From Delftia sp. PS-11 (lineage in GTDB: Bacteria > Pseudomonadota > Gammaproteobacteria > Burkholderiales > Burkholderiaceae_C), in assembly GCF_029870285.1 (NCBI RefSeq), contig NZ_JACSYA010000016.1:1-64000 (forward strand): a stretch of DNA of 64,000 nt, given 5' to 3'. The translations under genes were made by a program, and so were the position numbers. The notes beneath the pieces were generated by a model. It was not told the DNA's origin and did no database searches. It was given only the letters and a program-made list of their open reading frames with translations. Positions 1-9,066 of this stretch are shown piece by piece; position 1 is the stretch's first letter, and every line of letters begins with the position of its first letter.

Positions 1-69
1 CTTTTGCAGAAGAGCGGATGCAACAGGAAATACTGTTTGTTGATTCCAGAGCATCAAAAAAATTGATGT

Positions 70-1134
70 TCAGAGTAACCCTGGGGGCAAATGCTGATGG
101 CCCGCCGCCTGCGGATCCGGCCCCCCCAGCCAGCGGGCCTGCCACAGGCGGCGATGGATCAGATGCCTGGCCTGAGCCATCAGTGCCTCGCGTACCACCT
201 GCAGTGCAGGGTCATGGCTGCGGCTGGCCTGCGTGGCCAGGAAGTAGCGGCGCAGCAGCTCTGGCGCCGTGACTCTGGCAACCACCCAGCCGCGCGTGCC
301 ATCTGCCGCGTCGGCCTGCATGGGCGTGGCCGTCTGCGCAGGTGCGCCCTGCCATGCCGGCGCCTCGTTCAACGAGCAGGCAGGCGTGAAGGTAAAGCCT
401 GCGCCACAGTGGTAGAGCGAGCGGATCACGCGCGCCGAGTCATGCTCGTGCACGATGTTCAGGCGCAGTCCCCTCGCTTCGGCCGCCGCCTCCACTGCCT
501 GGCGGATGGCGAAACGGCGGGACTGCAGCACCAGCGGCAACTGGCAGGCATCGGCAAAGTCCATGCAGGGCAGGCCGCCGTCCGGCGCATGCCGCAGCAG
601 CGGTGTGACGCTGGCCTCTGCATCATGGCCGCAGACATAGATGGGCTCTTGCGCCATGGGCTCGACCTGCAGATCGTGCTGGCTGGCCGTATCCACGAGG
701 ATGGCCAGATCCGCGCGCCGGTCCAGCACGGCTTTTTGCACCATCAGGCTCAGATCATCAAGCACGAAGATGCGTATGCGCGGATGGCTATGGCGCAAGC
801 CGGCGATCACCGGGCCTGCCAGCAGGCTGGTCAGCAGAAAAGGCAGTGCGATGGTGACCGAGCCTTCGGGCCCCTGAGGCAGGCGCTGTATGCGATCACG
901 CATGGCATCGGCATCGGACAGCAGCCGCCGCGCATCTTCGTACAGCTGTGTGCCGGCCGGCGTCGGCGTGACGCCCGCATGGCTGCGTTCCAGCAACTGT
1001 GTGCCCAGTTCGCCTTCGAGTTTCTTGATCTGTGCGGTCAGCGCAGGCTGCGCCACGTACAGTGAATGCGCGGCGCGCGAGAGGCTTCCGGCCTCCAGCA
1101 CCGCAATGAAGTAGCGCAATGCCCTGAGATCCAT
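70..1134 (-). CDS. LysR-family transcriptional regulator
   Basis: A 354-residue LysR-type regulator. The N-terminal winged helix-turn-helix is about residues 1-60 (start MDLRALRYFIAV, then AAHSLYVAQPALTAQIKKLE, the typical recognition helix), followed by an effector-binding domain at about 90-300. The tail after residue 300 is longer than usual for the family and rich in Arg, His and Ala. The start is a clear ATG beginning the conserved MDLRALRYF segment. It lies one base downstream of the second LysR gene on the same strand, so the two are probably cotranscribed and both point away from the L-fuconate dehydratase gene. The N-terminal half resembles the Nac/CynR type of LysR protein. The effector is unknown; a sugar acid would fit the neighbours, which is inference. 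Confidence 0.9.
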   Translation of the reverse strand: MDLRALRYFIAVLEAGSLSRAAHSLYVAQPALTAQIKKLEGELGTQLLERSHAGVTPTPAGTQLYEDARRLLSDADAMRDRIQRLPQGPEGSVTIALPFLLTSLLAGPVIAGLRHSHPRIRIFVLDDLSLMVQKAVLDRRADLAILVDTASQHDLQVEPMAQEPIYVCGHDAEASVTPLLRHAPDGGLPCMDFADACQLPLVLQSRRFAIRQAVEAAAEARGLRLNIVHEHDSARVIRSLYHCGAGFTFTPACSLNEAPAWQGAPAQTATPMQADAADGTRGWVVARVTAPELLRRYFLATQASRSHDPALQVVREALMAQARHLIHRRLWQARWLGGPDPQAAGHQHLPPGLL

Positions 1135-1135
1135 A

Positions 1136-2104
1136 TCAGCTGTGTATCAGGCCATGTGCAGGCCATACCGTTTCGCGCAGCAGCGCCAAAAAAACCTGCA
1201 ATGCGGGCGATGTCTCCTGGTCCGTGCGGGTAATGATGCCCAGCGGCGCCATCGGCAAGGGCAGGCCCACGGGGAGAATCCTGAGCATGCGCCGGCGTGC
1301 ATAGTGCAGGGCCACGTCGCGGGGCAGCACCGAAACCATGTTGCTTTGCTCCAGCAGCGTCGTCGTAAGCAGGAGGGAGGTGGATTCGAGCACATCTGGG
1401 GGATGCGGCAGGCCTGCATCCAGCAGTGCCTGCTCGACGCGGCGGCGCATGGGGCTTGCGCCGGGGTGCAGCACCCAGCTGTATTCCAGCAGCTGGCACA
1501 GCGTCAGCCGGCGCCGTGCGGCCAGCGGATGGCCCGGCCGGACAGCGATGGCCATGGACTCGCTGCCCAGCAGATGCACGTCCATGCCTTGTCCGGATAC
1601 ATGGTCTGGCAGCCGCCCCAGCACGATGTCCAGATCGCCGCGCAGCAGCAGCGGCACCAGCATGTCGCTGGAGTCCACCTGCACGGAAATCTGCAGCCCG
1701 GGTGACTGGCGCTTGCTGTGCGCCAGTGCCGGAACCAGCAGCGCGGGCACGGCACCGCTGACGCTGCCCACGCGCACCAGCCCTGCGCTGCCGGCTGCCA
1801 GGCTGGCCATTTCCTCGCGGACTCTGTCAAAGCCATGAAGCATGTTGCGTGCGTAGCGGATCATGGCCCGTCCGAAGACGGTGGCTGTCATGCCGCGCGC
1901 ATGGCGCTCGAAAAGCGGCACCCCCAGCGAGTCCTCCAGCTGGCGCAGCAGGTGGGTGGCCGCCGGCTGGGTCAGATGGATGGCTGCTGCAGCACGGTGC
2001 AGGCTGGCATGTCTGCCCAGCGCATCCAGCAGCATGACCTGCTGGCTCTTGAGCCGCAGGCGACTGAAGGCGTCGGACGCGTCCAGGAGCAGGTTGCGTG
2101 ACAT
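1136..2104 (-). CDS. LysR-family regulator, GbpR-like, divergent from fucD
   Basis: LysR-type regulator of about 322 residues. The helix-turn-helix (HASLHRAAAAIHLTQPAATH) is preceded by LRLKSQQVMLLDALG, the layout seen in GbpR-like regulators of sugar binding proteins; the effector domain follows with the motif DIVLGRLPD. I chose the ATG at 2104; a GTG at 2155 in the same frame would add 17 residues but would eat into the short promoter region shared with the fuconate dehydratase gene. Divergent orientation suggests it controls the dehydratase and the Bug protein behind it. Family assignment is firm; the target is inference from context. Confidence 0.88.
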   Translation of the reverse strand: MSRNLLLDASDAFSRLRLKSQQVMLLDALGRHASLHRAAAAIHLTQPAATHLLRQLEDSLGVPLFERHARGMTATVFGRAMIRYARNMLHGFDRVREEMASLAAGSAGLVRVGSVSGAVPALLVPALAHSKRQSPGLQISVQVDSSDMLVPLLLRGDLDIVLGRLPDHVSGQGMDVHLLGSESMAIAVRPGHPLAARRRLTLCQLLEYSWVLHPGASPMRRRVEQALLDAGLPHPPDVLESTSLLLTTTLLEQSNMVSVLPRDVALHYARRRMLRILPVGLPLPMAPLGIITRTDQETSPALQVFLALLRETVWPAHGLIHS

Positions 2105-2224
2105 GGATGGCGATAGGGGTGCGTTATCGAATGATCCATCGTATCGATTATTCACCGGCGGGTGATCCTTCTAGGATGAAAGCTCGGCAGTTCTCCCTTG
2201 TTCCTTTATCACCCAGCGCTTGCC

Positions 2225-3418
2225 ATGTCCATCACGATTCAGCGCCTGTCCGTGCGCGACATCCGATTTCCCACCTCACGCTCCCTGGATGGCTCGGATG
2301 CCATGAATGCGGCGCCCGACTACTCAGCGGCCTATGTTGTGCTGCACACGGATGCCGGCCCTGAGCTGCAAGGGCATGGCCTGACCTTCACCATCGGCCG
2401 TGGCAACGAGCTGTGCGTACAGGCCGTGCAGTCGCTGCAGTCCTTCGTGGTCGGGCATACCCTGGAGGAGCTCACGGCCGACATGGGTGCTTTGTGGCGC
2501 CGTATCACCTCGGGTGACAGCCAACTGCGCTGGGTCGGCCCCGACAAGGGCGTGATTCACCTGGCGACCGCAGCCATCGTCAATGCGCTGTGGGATCTGT
2601 GGGGCAAATCACAGGGAAAGCCCGTGTGGAAGCTGCTTTCGGACATGACTCCGGAACAGCTGGTGCGCTGCCTGGACTTTCGCTATGTGACCGATGTCCT
2701 GACGCCTGACGAGGCCATTGCCCTGCTGCGGCGTCTGGCGCGCGAGTGCGTTGCCCAGGGCTGGACCCATTTCAAGCAGAAGGTGGGTGCGGATCTCCAG
2801 GACGATCTGCACCGTGCAGCGATCCTGCGCGAGGAAATTGGCTGGGAGCGCACGCTGATGATGGATGCCAACCAGGTCTGGGAGGTCGATGAGGCCGTCG
2901 AGTGCGTACGCCGCCTGGCAGCTTTCGATCCCTGGTGGATCGAGGAGCCCACCAGTCCCGACGATATCCTGGGCCATGCCGCGATCCGCCGGCGCATCGC
3001 TCCGATCGGCGTTGCCACCGGCGAGCATTGCCACAACCGGGTCATGTTCAAGCAGCTGCTGCAGGCGGGCGCCATCGATTTTTGCCAGATTGACGCGGCG
3101 CGCCTGGGCGGGCTCAACGAGGTGCTGCTGGTGCTGCTGATGGCGGCCAAGTCCGGCGTGCCGGTCTGTCCGCATGCAGGGGGTGTCGGGCTGTGCGAGT
3201 ATGTGCAGCACATCGCCCTGTTCGACTATATCGGCGTGTCTGCCTCGCTGGAGCGGCGTGTGCTCGAGTACGTGGATCACCTGCACGAACATTTTCTCGA
3301 TCCGGTGACCATCCGCTCGGGGCGCTACATGCCGCCGATGCGGCCCGGCTACAGCATCGAGATGCATGCGGCTTCGCTGCAGGCCCACGAGTTCCCCCAT
3401 GGAACGGCCTGGGCCTGA
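2225..3418 (+). CDS. fucD: L-fuconate dehydratase (enolase superfamily)
   Basis: Enolase-superfamily acid-sugar dehydratase of 397 residues. The N-terminus (VRDIRFPTSRSLDGSDAMN, then DYSAAYVVLHTD) is characteristic of L-fuconate dehydratase, which converts L-fuconate to 2-keto-3-deoxy-L-fuconate. Seen in order: the capping domain, the barrel lysine pair in FKQKVG, metal ligands in MDANQVW, WIEEPTSPDD and ATGEHCHN, and the catalytic His region PHAGGVGLCEYVQH. It is somewhat shorter than the roughly 440-residue family members I know. The start ATG at 2225 matches the family start; a TTG at 2198 is possible, and neither has a good ribosome binding site. No other fucose-pathway genes are in the window, so the physiological sugar acid could differ. 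Confidence 0.88.
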   Translation: MSITIQRLSVRDIRFPTSRSLDGSDAMNAAPDYSAAYVVLHTDAGPELQGHGLTFTIGRGNELCVQAVQSLQSFVVGHTLEELTADMGALWRRITSGDSQLRWVGPDKGVIHLATAAIVNALWDLWGKSQGKPVWKLLSDMTPEQLVRCLDFRYVTDVLTPDEAIALLRRLARECVAQGWTHFKQKVGADLQDDLHRAAILREEIGWERTLMMDANQVWEVDEAVECVRRLAAFDPWWIEEPTSPDDILGHAAIRRRIAPIGVATGEHCHNRVMFKQLLQAGAIDFCQIDAARLGGLNEVLLVLLMAAKSGVPVCPHAGGVGLCEYVQHIALFDYIGVSASLERRVLEYVDHLHEHFLDPVTIRSGRYMPPMRPGYSIEMHAASLQAHEFPHGTAWA

Positions 3419-3505
3419 GCAAGAGCGAGGGCGTCCCGGCCGCGATGCCGCGCGCTGCCCTGATGGCACCTTATTGTTGCCCTGACGGGGCAGGAGACAC
3501 ACCCT

Positions 3506-4546
3506 ATGGCTGCTCTATCCAGGCGCGTGGATTGCACGCATGGTGGCGACGCTCTGATCGCCTTGCCCAGCCGGCGCAAGGCCCTGCGCTGGGCTTCGTG
3601 TCAGCTGGCAGCCGCGTGCCTCGCTCCCACGCTGGCCATGGCCCAGGAGCGCTATCCATCCAGGCCTGTGCGCATTCTCGTGGGAGCATCGGCGGGAGGC
3701 GGCACGGATATTCTGGCGCGGATGCTGGCCGACCACTGGACGCAGTCCACAAAACAGCCCTTCGTGGTCGAAAACAGGCCCGGTGCCGCCAATACCCTGG
3801 CGGCCTCGCTGGTGGCCAAGTCTCAGCCCGACGGGCATGCACTGCTGCTGGCCACCAACACAGGGCAGGCAATTGCGCCGCTGCTGCTGAATCTGCCTTT
3901 CGATCCGATCCGGGATCTGGAGGCCATCGGCCTGGTCATGGTGGTGCCTCACCTGCTGCTGGTCGGACCCGGCCAGCCTGCCCGCGATGCAGCACAGCTG
4001 ATTGCCGCGATCAAGGCCCGGCCCACTGGCTACAACTATGCTTCTTCCGGGATCGGCAGTACCCAGCATCTGGCAGGCGAAGTCTTGGGGCTGGCCATGG
4101 GTGCTGCGATGAGCCATGTGCCCTACAAGGGCAGCAGTGCCGCGTATCCTGACCTGATCAGCGGTCAGGTGCAGCTCATGATCGATACGACTTCATCCGC
4201 GATTGCCCATGTGCAGTCTGGCAGGCTGCGCGCGCTGGCCACGACCGCGGCACAGCGCCTGCCCCAGCTGCCCGATGTGCCCACCATGGCAGAGATCGGC
4301 TATCCCAGCGTCGATATCACCACCTGGTACGGTCTTTACGCTCCTGCAGCCACCCCTGCAGCTGTCCTTGACTTTCTGCATGAGGAACTGCACAGGGCGC
4401 TTGCCGATCCTGTGATCCTGCAGCGCCTGCAGGCCATGGGCGGCGAAGTCTCCGGCATGCCGCGCCAGGCATTCGCCGACATGAACCGCTCGGAGGCCGA
4501 ACGCTATCGCAGACTGGTGCAGGCCACAGGCATCAAGGCGCAATGA
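3506..4546 (+). CDS. Bug-family tripartite tricarboxylate transporter binding protein
   Basis: A 346-residue periplasmic binding protein of the Bug (TctC-like) family, hugely expanded in Burkholderiales. A signal peptide with a hydrophobic stretch ends at AMA-QERYPSRPVRILVGASAGGGTD, and YPSRPVR..V...AGGGTD is the Bug hallmark. Further family motifs are VVENRPGA, HVPYKG, and GQVQLMID. An AGGAG ribosome binding site sits just before the ATG. It follows the dehydratase by 87 bases and may share its transcript. No membrane subunits (TctA/TctB) are next to it, which is usual for orphan Bug genes. The ligand cannot be read from sequence; a sugar acid or carboxylate is inferred from the neighbour. 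Confidence 0.9.
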   Translation: MAALSRRVDCTHGGDALIALPSRRKALRWASCQLAAACLAPTLAMAQERYPSRPVRILVGASAGGGTDILARMLADHWTQSTKQPFVVENRPGAANTLAASLVAKSQPDGHALLLATNTGQAIAPLLLNLPFDPIRDLEAIGLVMVVPHLLLVGPGQPARDAAQLIAAIKARPTGYNYASSGIGSTQHLAGEVLGLAMGAAMSHVPYKGSSAAYPDLISGQVQLMIDTTSSAIAHVQSGRLRALATTAAQRLPQLPDVPTMAEIGYPSVDITTWYGLYAPAATPAAVLDFLHEELHRALADPVILQRLQAMGGEVSGMPRQAFADMNRSEAERYRRLVQATGIKAQ

Positions 4547-4573
4547 CGGCAAGGCGCTGCTGCGCCATTGCCA

Positions 4574-5542
4574 TCAGCCCAGCGGCCGGTAGGCAGGCTG
4601 CAGGGCCTCGATATCCCCATCTGTCCAGGCCTGCAGCGCTTCCTGGGTGATCAGCAGCACCTGCTCATCGCCAGAGCTGGTGTCCAGCCAGAATACGGGC
4701 AACCCGGGAAAGGCCGCTTCGAAAAAAGGCTTCTCGTTGCCAATCTCCAGGATCACCACTGCATTCCTGGCCAGGCGCGAGGGCAGATCCGCCAGCAGGC
4801 GGCGTATGAAATCCATGCCATCGGCACCGCCTGCCAGTGCCAGTTCCGGCTCGGCCTGGTATTCGGCAGGCAGGCGCGACATGCTGTCTGCGTTCACATA
4901 GGGCGGATTGCACAGCACCAGATCCCAGGGGCCTGGCAGGGCGGCCATGCCATCGCTTTGCAGCAGTTGCACGCGCTGCGCCAGTGCATGGCGCTGCACA
5001 TTGATATGGGCCACAGCCAGGGCATCGGGCGAGATGTCCGCACCCGTGACCTCGACTTCCGGCCAGGCCATGGCAGCCAGGCATGCCAGGCTGCCGTTGC
5101 CGGTGCACAGGTCTAGCACGCGGCGGGTGCGGTCGGACAGCCAGCCGTCAATGCTGCCGTCCGCCAGCAGCTCGGCGATGAAGCTGCGCGGCACGATGGC
5201 ACGTTCGTCCACGTAGAAGGGCACGCCCTGCAGCCAGGCCTCCCGGGTCAGGTAGGCCGCCGGCTTGCGCGTGCGGATGCGTTCATGGATCAGGCTGGCC
5301 ACGTCCGCCTGCTGCTGCGCATCCACCGTCTGGCTGGCAATGGAGCCCGGTGCCCCAGGTGTCAGTTCGCTGTCCAGCGGCAGGCCCAGCTTCCAGAGCG
5401 CAAGCCATGCGGACTCGTCCTGTGCAGTGGCTGTACCGTGGCCAAAAGCCACGCCTGCGGCGGTCAGCGCAGCTGCCCCCGAGGCCACCAGGTCGGCGAT
5501 GGTGCTGCCCGCAATGGGGGGGAGGGAGGGGGCTGATGTCAT
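4574..5542 (-). CDS. prmB: Ribosomal protein uL3 N5-glutamine methyltransferase PrmB
   Basis: A 322-residue SAM-dependent methyltransferase of the HemK/PrmB family. The N-terminal helical region is about 1-110 and the Rossmann methyltransferase fold follows: LDLCTGNGSLA (SAM-binding motif I), GADISPDALAVA (motif II), and the signature catalytic NPPY in LVLCNPPYVNADSM. The motif RLPAEYQAEPELALAGGADG matches PrmB, which methylates a glutamine of ribosomal protein L3. A good AAGGAA ribosome binding site precedes the ATG. It is 21 bases downstream of dapE on the same strand and likely cotranscribed. Confidence 0.93.
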   Translation of the reverse strand: MTSAPSLPPIAGSTIADLVASGAAALTAAGVAFGHGTATAQDESAWLALWKLGLPLDSELTPGAPGSIASQTVDAQQQADVASLIHERIRTRKPAAYLTREAWLQGVPFYVDERAIVPRSFIAELLADGSIDGWLSDRTRRVLDLCTGNGSLACLAAMAWPEVEVTGADISPDALAVAHINVQRHALAQRVQLLQSDGMAALPGPWDLVLCNPPYVNADSMSRLPAEYQAEPELALAGGADGMDFIRRLLADLPSRLARNAVVILEIGNEKPFFEAAFPGLPVFWLDTSSGDEQVLLITQEALQAWTDGDIEALQPAYRPLG

Positions 5543-5563
5543 CTTCGGTTCCTTGGAGCGCGC

Positions 5564-6724
5564 TCAGGCGCTCTGCTGGCGCTGCAATGCCTGGAGCGTG
5601 CGGCGGTAGATGTTCTTCAGTGGCTCGATATCGGCCACGGCGATGTGCTCGTCGATTTTGTGGATGCTGGCATTGGGCGGGCCCAGCTCGATGACCTGGG
5701 GGCAGATCTGGGCAATGAAGCGCCCATCGCTGGTGCCGCCGGTGGTCGACAGCTCGGTCTCCAGCCCCGTCTCTGCACGTATGGCCTCCTGCACGGCACC
5801 GACCAGGGTGCCCGGCGTGGTCAGGAAGGGCTGGCCGCCGATGGTCCAGGCCAGCTCGTACTCCAGCCCATGGCGGTCCAGCACGGCATGCACGCGCTGC
5901 TGCAGCGATTCGGCTGTGGATTCGGTGCAGAAGCGGAAGTTGAAGTCAATCGTCACATGGCCGGGAATGATGTTGGATGCGCCCGTGCCGCCATGCATGT
6001 TGCTGATCTGCCAGCTTGTGGGGGGGAAGAAGGCATTGCCTTCGTCCCAGCGGGTTGCCGCCAGTTCGGCCAGTGCTGGCAGCGCCTGATGGATGGGGTT
6101 GCGCGCCAGTTGCGGGTAGGCGATATGGCCCTGTATGCCCTTGACCGCCAGCCGCCCGCTCATGGTGCCGCGCCTGCCGTTCTTGATCATGTCGCCTGTG
6201 CGCTGCACGGAGGTGGGCTCGCCGACGATGCACCAGTCAAGGCGCTCGCCGCGCTCGCGCAGCTGCTCCACCACGACCTTGGTGCCGTCCACGGAAGGGC
6301 CTTCCTCATCGCTGGTCAGCAGCAGTGCAATGTCAAAGGCGGGCGCGGGCGTTTGTGCCAGGAACTCCTCCAGGGCCACCACGAAGGCGGCGATGGAGGT
6401 TTTCATGTCGCTGGCGCCGCGCCCGAATAGCTTGCCGTCGCGGTGAGTGGGAACGAAGGGCGGGCTGCTCCACTGCTCCAGCGGGCCTGTGGGAACCACA
6501 TCGGTATGGCCGGCAAAGACCAGTACGGGCCGGTCTGAGCCCTGGCCTGTGCGCCGGGCCCAGAGATTGCGCACGCGAAAGCTCTCGGGGCCGCTGTCGA
6601 TGCGTTCGCAGGCAAAGCCCATGGGGGCCAGTGCACTGGCGATGAGCTCAAGGCAGCCGGCGTCTTCGGGGGTGACCGACGGCAGACTGATCAGCTGTTC
6701 GGTCAATTGCAGGGTGCGGGACAT
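5564..6724 (-). CDS. dapE: Succinyl-diaminopimelate desuccinylase
   Basis: Zinc-dependent M20 peptidase-family enzyme, 386 residues, catalysing hydrolysis of N-succinyl-LL-2,6-diaminopimelate to LL-diaminopimelate and succinate in lysine and cell-wall synthesis. Visible metal and catalytic motifs: [12 protein letters not shown] (first zinc histidine and aspartate), [11 protein letters not shown] (bridging aspartate), [14 protein letters not shown] (catalytic and metal glutamates), and GGTSDGRF followed by a C-terminal [10 protein letters not shown] histidine. Length is normal for DapE. It belongs with dapD and dapC upstream on the same strand, separated from them by pilU. Confidence 0.96.
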   Translation of the reverse strand: MSRTLQLTEQLISLPSVTPEDAGCLELIASALAPMGFACERIDSGPESFRVRNLWARRTGQGSDRPVLVFAGHTDVVPTGPLEQWSSPPFVPTHRDGKLFGRGASDMKTSIAAFVVALEEFLAQTPAPAFDIALLLTSDEEGPSVDGTKVVVEQLRERGERLDWCIVGEPTSVQRTGDMIKNGRRGTMSGRLAVKGIQGHIAYPQLARNPIHQALPALAELAATRWDEGNAFFPPTSWQISNMHGGTGASNIIPGHVTIDFNFRFCTESTAESLQQRVHAVLDRHGLEYELAWTIGGQPFLTTPGTLVGAVQEAIRAETGLETELSTTGGTSDGRFIAQICPQVIELGPPNASIHKIDEHIAVADIEPLKNIYRRTLQALQRQQSA

Positions 6725-6811
6725 GGTGTCAGGTGAAAAGAAAAATCGGAAGGCCGGCCAGCACCGGCGCCTTGCGGCATTGTGAACGCTTCACAGCGTC
6801 CTGGCGCCTGT

Positions 6812-7981
6812 TCAGTGCGGCTTGACCTCAAGCATGATTTCGGTGAACGAAGGGGTTTCGTCCTCGTCCGCAGGCGCCAGCGATGAGAACTGGCTGGAGG
6901 GCGCAGCGTGTGCGGCCTTGGTGACACCGTTTTCCAGGCGCCACATCAGATTGGTCGGCGAGTCCGCGAAGGCCAGACCTTCTGCCCGCTCGATGCGGCC
7001 ACTGCGGATCAGGTGGGCCAGGGCTTCCTCGAAGGTCTGAGAGCCCTCGGCCATGGACTTTTCCATGGCTTCCTTGATGCCGGAGAAGTTTCCACGCTCG
7101 ATCAGGTCGGCGATGAGCTTGGTATTGAGCATGACCTCGACGGCCGGAATGCGTCCGCCATCGACAGTACGTATCAGCCGCTGGGAGATCACCCCCTTGA
7201 GTGCCACCGACAGCTCGCCCAGCATGGTGGGCCGGATTTCTTCTGGGTAAAAAGACAGGATACGGTTGAGCGCGTGGTAACTGTTGTTGGCATGCAGCGT
7301 GGCCAGGCACAGATGGCCCGACTGGGCAAAGCCCATGGCTGCGGACATGGTTTCGCGGTCGCGGATTTCGCCGATCAGAATCACATCGGGCGCCTGGCGC
7401 AGCGCGTTCTTGAGTGCGATCTGCAGCGACTGCGTATCCGTGCCGACCTCGCGCTGATTGACGATGGAGCGCTTGTTGCGGAACTGGTACTCGATGGGGT
7501 CTTCAATGGTCAGGATGTGGCCCGTCAGCACCTCGTTGCGAGCGTCGATCATCGAGGCCAGCGTCGTGCTCTTGCCCGAGCCTGTGGCGCCCACGATCAG
7601 CAGCAGCCCGCGCTTTTCCATGATCAGCTCGTTGAGCACCGGTGGCAGATTCAACGATGAAAAGGCAGGAATATGCTGTGCAATGAAGCGCACCACGACG
7701 GCGCAGCTGCCGCGCTGGCGCATGGCGCTGACCCGGAAGCGGCCCACGCCGCGCAGAGGAACGCCCATGTTCAGCTCACCCGTTTCATCGAGCTCCTTGA
7801 GCCGATCGGGCGGCACGATCTCGGCCAGCAGATTGCGTGGCGCATCGGGCGGCAGCAACTGGTTGTTGATAGGCACGCACTCGCCGTTGATTTTGATCAG
7901 CGCCGGCGCATTCGCCGACAGGTAGACGTCCGAGGCCTGCTTTTCGCCCATCAGACGCAGGATCCTTTCCATCGTGCCCAT
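6812..7981 (-). CDS. pilU: PilT/PilU-type type IV pilus retraction ATPase
   Basis: Hexameric secretion-ATPase superfamily protein of about 389 residues. The N-terminal PAS-like domain (about 1-100) is followed by Walker A GATGSGKST, the Asp box in LTIEDPIEY, Walker B LIGEIRDRETM and the His box LATLHANNSYHALNRIL. The C-terminal tail rich in acid and Pro is typical of PilU rather than PilT, and the partner pilT is not in the window. The ATG at 7981 has GGGGGA upstream; a TTG at 7993 is an alternative. It powers, or assists PilT in, pilus retraction at the inner membrane. It stands between two lysine-biosynthesis blocks, isolated from other pilus genes. Confidence 0.92.
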   Translation of the reverse strand: MGTMERILRLMGEKQASDVYLSANAPALIKINGECVPINNQLLPPDAPRNLLAEIVPPDRLKELDETGELNMGVPLRGVGRFRVSAMRQRGSCAVVVRFIAQHIPAFSSLNLPPVLNELIMEKRGLLLIVGATGSGKSTTLASMIDARNEVLTGHILTIEDPIEYQFRNKRSIVNQREVGTDTQSLQIALKNALRQAPDVILIGEIRDRETMSAAMGFAQSGHLCLATLHANNSYHALNRILSFYPEEIRPTMLGELSVALKGVISQRLIRTVDGGRIPAVEVMLNTKLIADLIERGNFSGIKEAMEKSMAEGSQTFEEALAHLIRSGRIERAEGLAFADSPTNLMWRLENGVTKAAHAAPSSQFSSLAPADEDETPSFTEIMLEVKPH

Positions 7982-8023
7982 GTGTTCCCCCAACTGTTAC
8001 CGGATGTATTGCTTGTTATGACG

Positions 8024-8061
8024 TAAAACGGGCGTCCAGGGCCTTGCGGCCATGGACGCCC
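8024..8061 (-). terminator. Rho-independent terminator after dapD
   Basis: A perfect outer stem GGGCGTCCA (8030-8038) pairs with TGGACGCCC (8053-8061), with an inner GGCC/GGCC extension and a TTGC loop. Read on the minus strand the hairpin is followed by GTTTTA. It sits between the dapD stop and the pilU start and probably separates the two transcripts. Confidence 0.8.
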
Positions 8062-8173
8062 TAGATGGTATGCCTGCGTCCTTTCCCGGACAACCGATGG
8101 GCGCGTGCACCCGCAGGACAGGTGCTGTCCGGGTCCGGGGCGCCGGGCTGGCGCCGACGCATGGCAAAGGCTG

Positions 8174-8998
8174 TCAATCCCGCAGCAGATCGTTCAGGCT
8201 GGTGGTCGAGCGTGTCTTGGCATCGACCTTCTTGACGATGATGGCGGCATACATGCTGTAGCGGCCATTGTCCTTGGGCAGATTGCCGGACACCACCACG
8301 GAGCCTGCGGGCACGCGGCCGAAACTGATTTCGCCGGTATTGCGGTCGTAGATCGGCGTGGACTGGCCGATGTACACACCCATGGAGATCACCGAGTTCT
8401 CTTCAACGATCACGCCTTCGACAATCTCCGAGCGTGCGCCGATGAAGCAGTTGTCCTCGATGATGGTCGGGTTGGCCTGCAGCGGCTCCAGCACGCCGCC
8501 CAGGCCCACACCGCCAGACAGGTGGACATTCTTGCCCACTTGGGCGCAAGAGCCCACAGTCGCCCAGGTATCCACCATGGTGCCTTCGTCCACGTAGGCG
8601 CCGATGTTCACGTAAGAGGGCATCAAAATGGCGCCGCGCGCGATGAAGCTGCCACGGCGGGCCACGGCGGGCGGCACCACGCGCACGCCGGTGGCTGCGA
8701 TCTCGGCTTCGCTCATGCCGGCAAACTTGGTGGGCACCTTGTCAAAGAAGTTCAGGTCGCCCGACTGCATCAGCGTGTTGTCCTTGAGGCGGAAGGACAG
8801 CAGGACCGCCTTCTTGATCCACTGATGCACGGTCCACTGGCCCACGCCTTCGCGCGTTGCCACGCGCAGCTGGCCGTTGTTGAGGGATTCGATCACATGC
8901 TCCACGGCCTGCGTCACTTCCTGGGGGGCGCCAGCGGGCGAGAGGCTGGCACGGTTGTCCCAGGCGTTGTCGATGATGGATTGCAGCTGTTGCGTCAT
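8174..8998 (-). CDS. dapD: Tetrahydrodipicolinate N-succinyltransferase
   Basis: A 274-residue left-handed beta-helix acyltransferase that succinylates tetrahydrodipicolinate using succinyl-CoA, the step before DapC and DapE. The start [16 protein letters not shown] is the usual DapD N-terminus, and the total length matches the family exactly, so I set the start at 8998 rather than at the longer in-frame opening. Hexapeptide repeats are visible from about residue 115 to 230 (for example [22 protein letters not shown]), with the family motif [10 protein letters not shown]. It is probably the second gene of a dapC-dapD transcript closed by the terminator downstream. Confidence 0.96.
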   Translation of the reverse strand: MTQQLQSIIDNAWDNRASLSPAGAPQEVTQAVEHVIESLNNGQLRVATREGVGQWTVHQWIKKAVLLSFRLKDNTLMQSGDLNFFDKVPTKFAGMSEAEIAATGVRVVPPAVARRGSFIARGAILMPSYVNIGAYVDEGTMVDTWATVGSCAQVGKNVHLSGGVGLGGVLEPLQANPTIIEDNCFIGARSEIVEGVIVEENSVISMGVYIGQSTPIYDRNTGEISFGRVPAGSVVVSGNLPKDNGRYSMYAAIIVKKVDAKTRSTTSLNDLLRD

Positions 8999-9066
8999 AT
9001 GGCTTGGGTGAACAAAGGTTGGGTAACGAAAGGGAGGGCGGCCGGTTGCCAGCGCTATGCCGGATT

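Noticed and set aside
1..69. Possible gene end or control element at the window start
   Set aside because: Only 69 bases, no recognisable coding or repeat structure.
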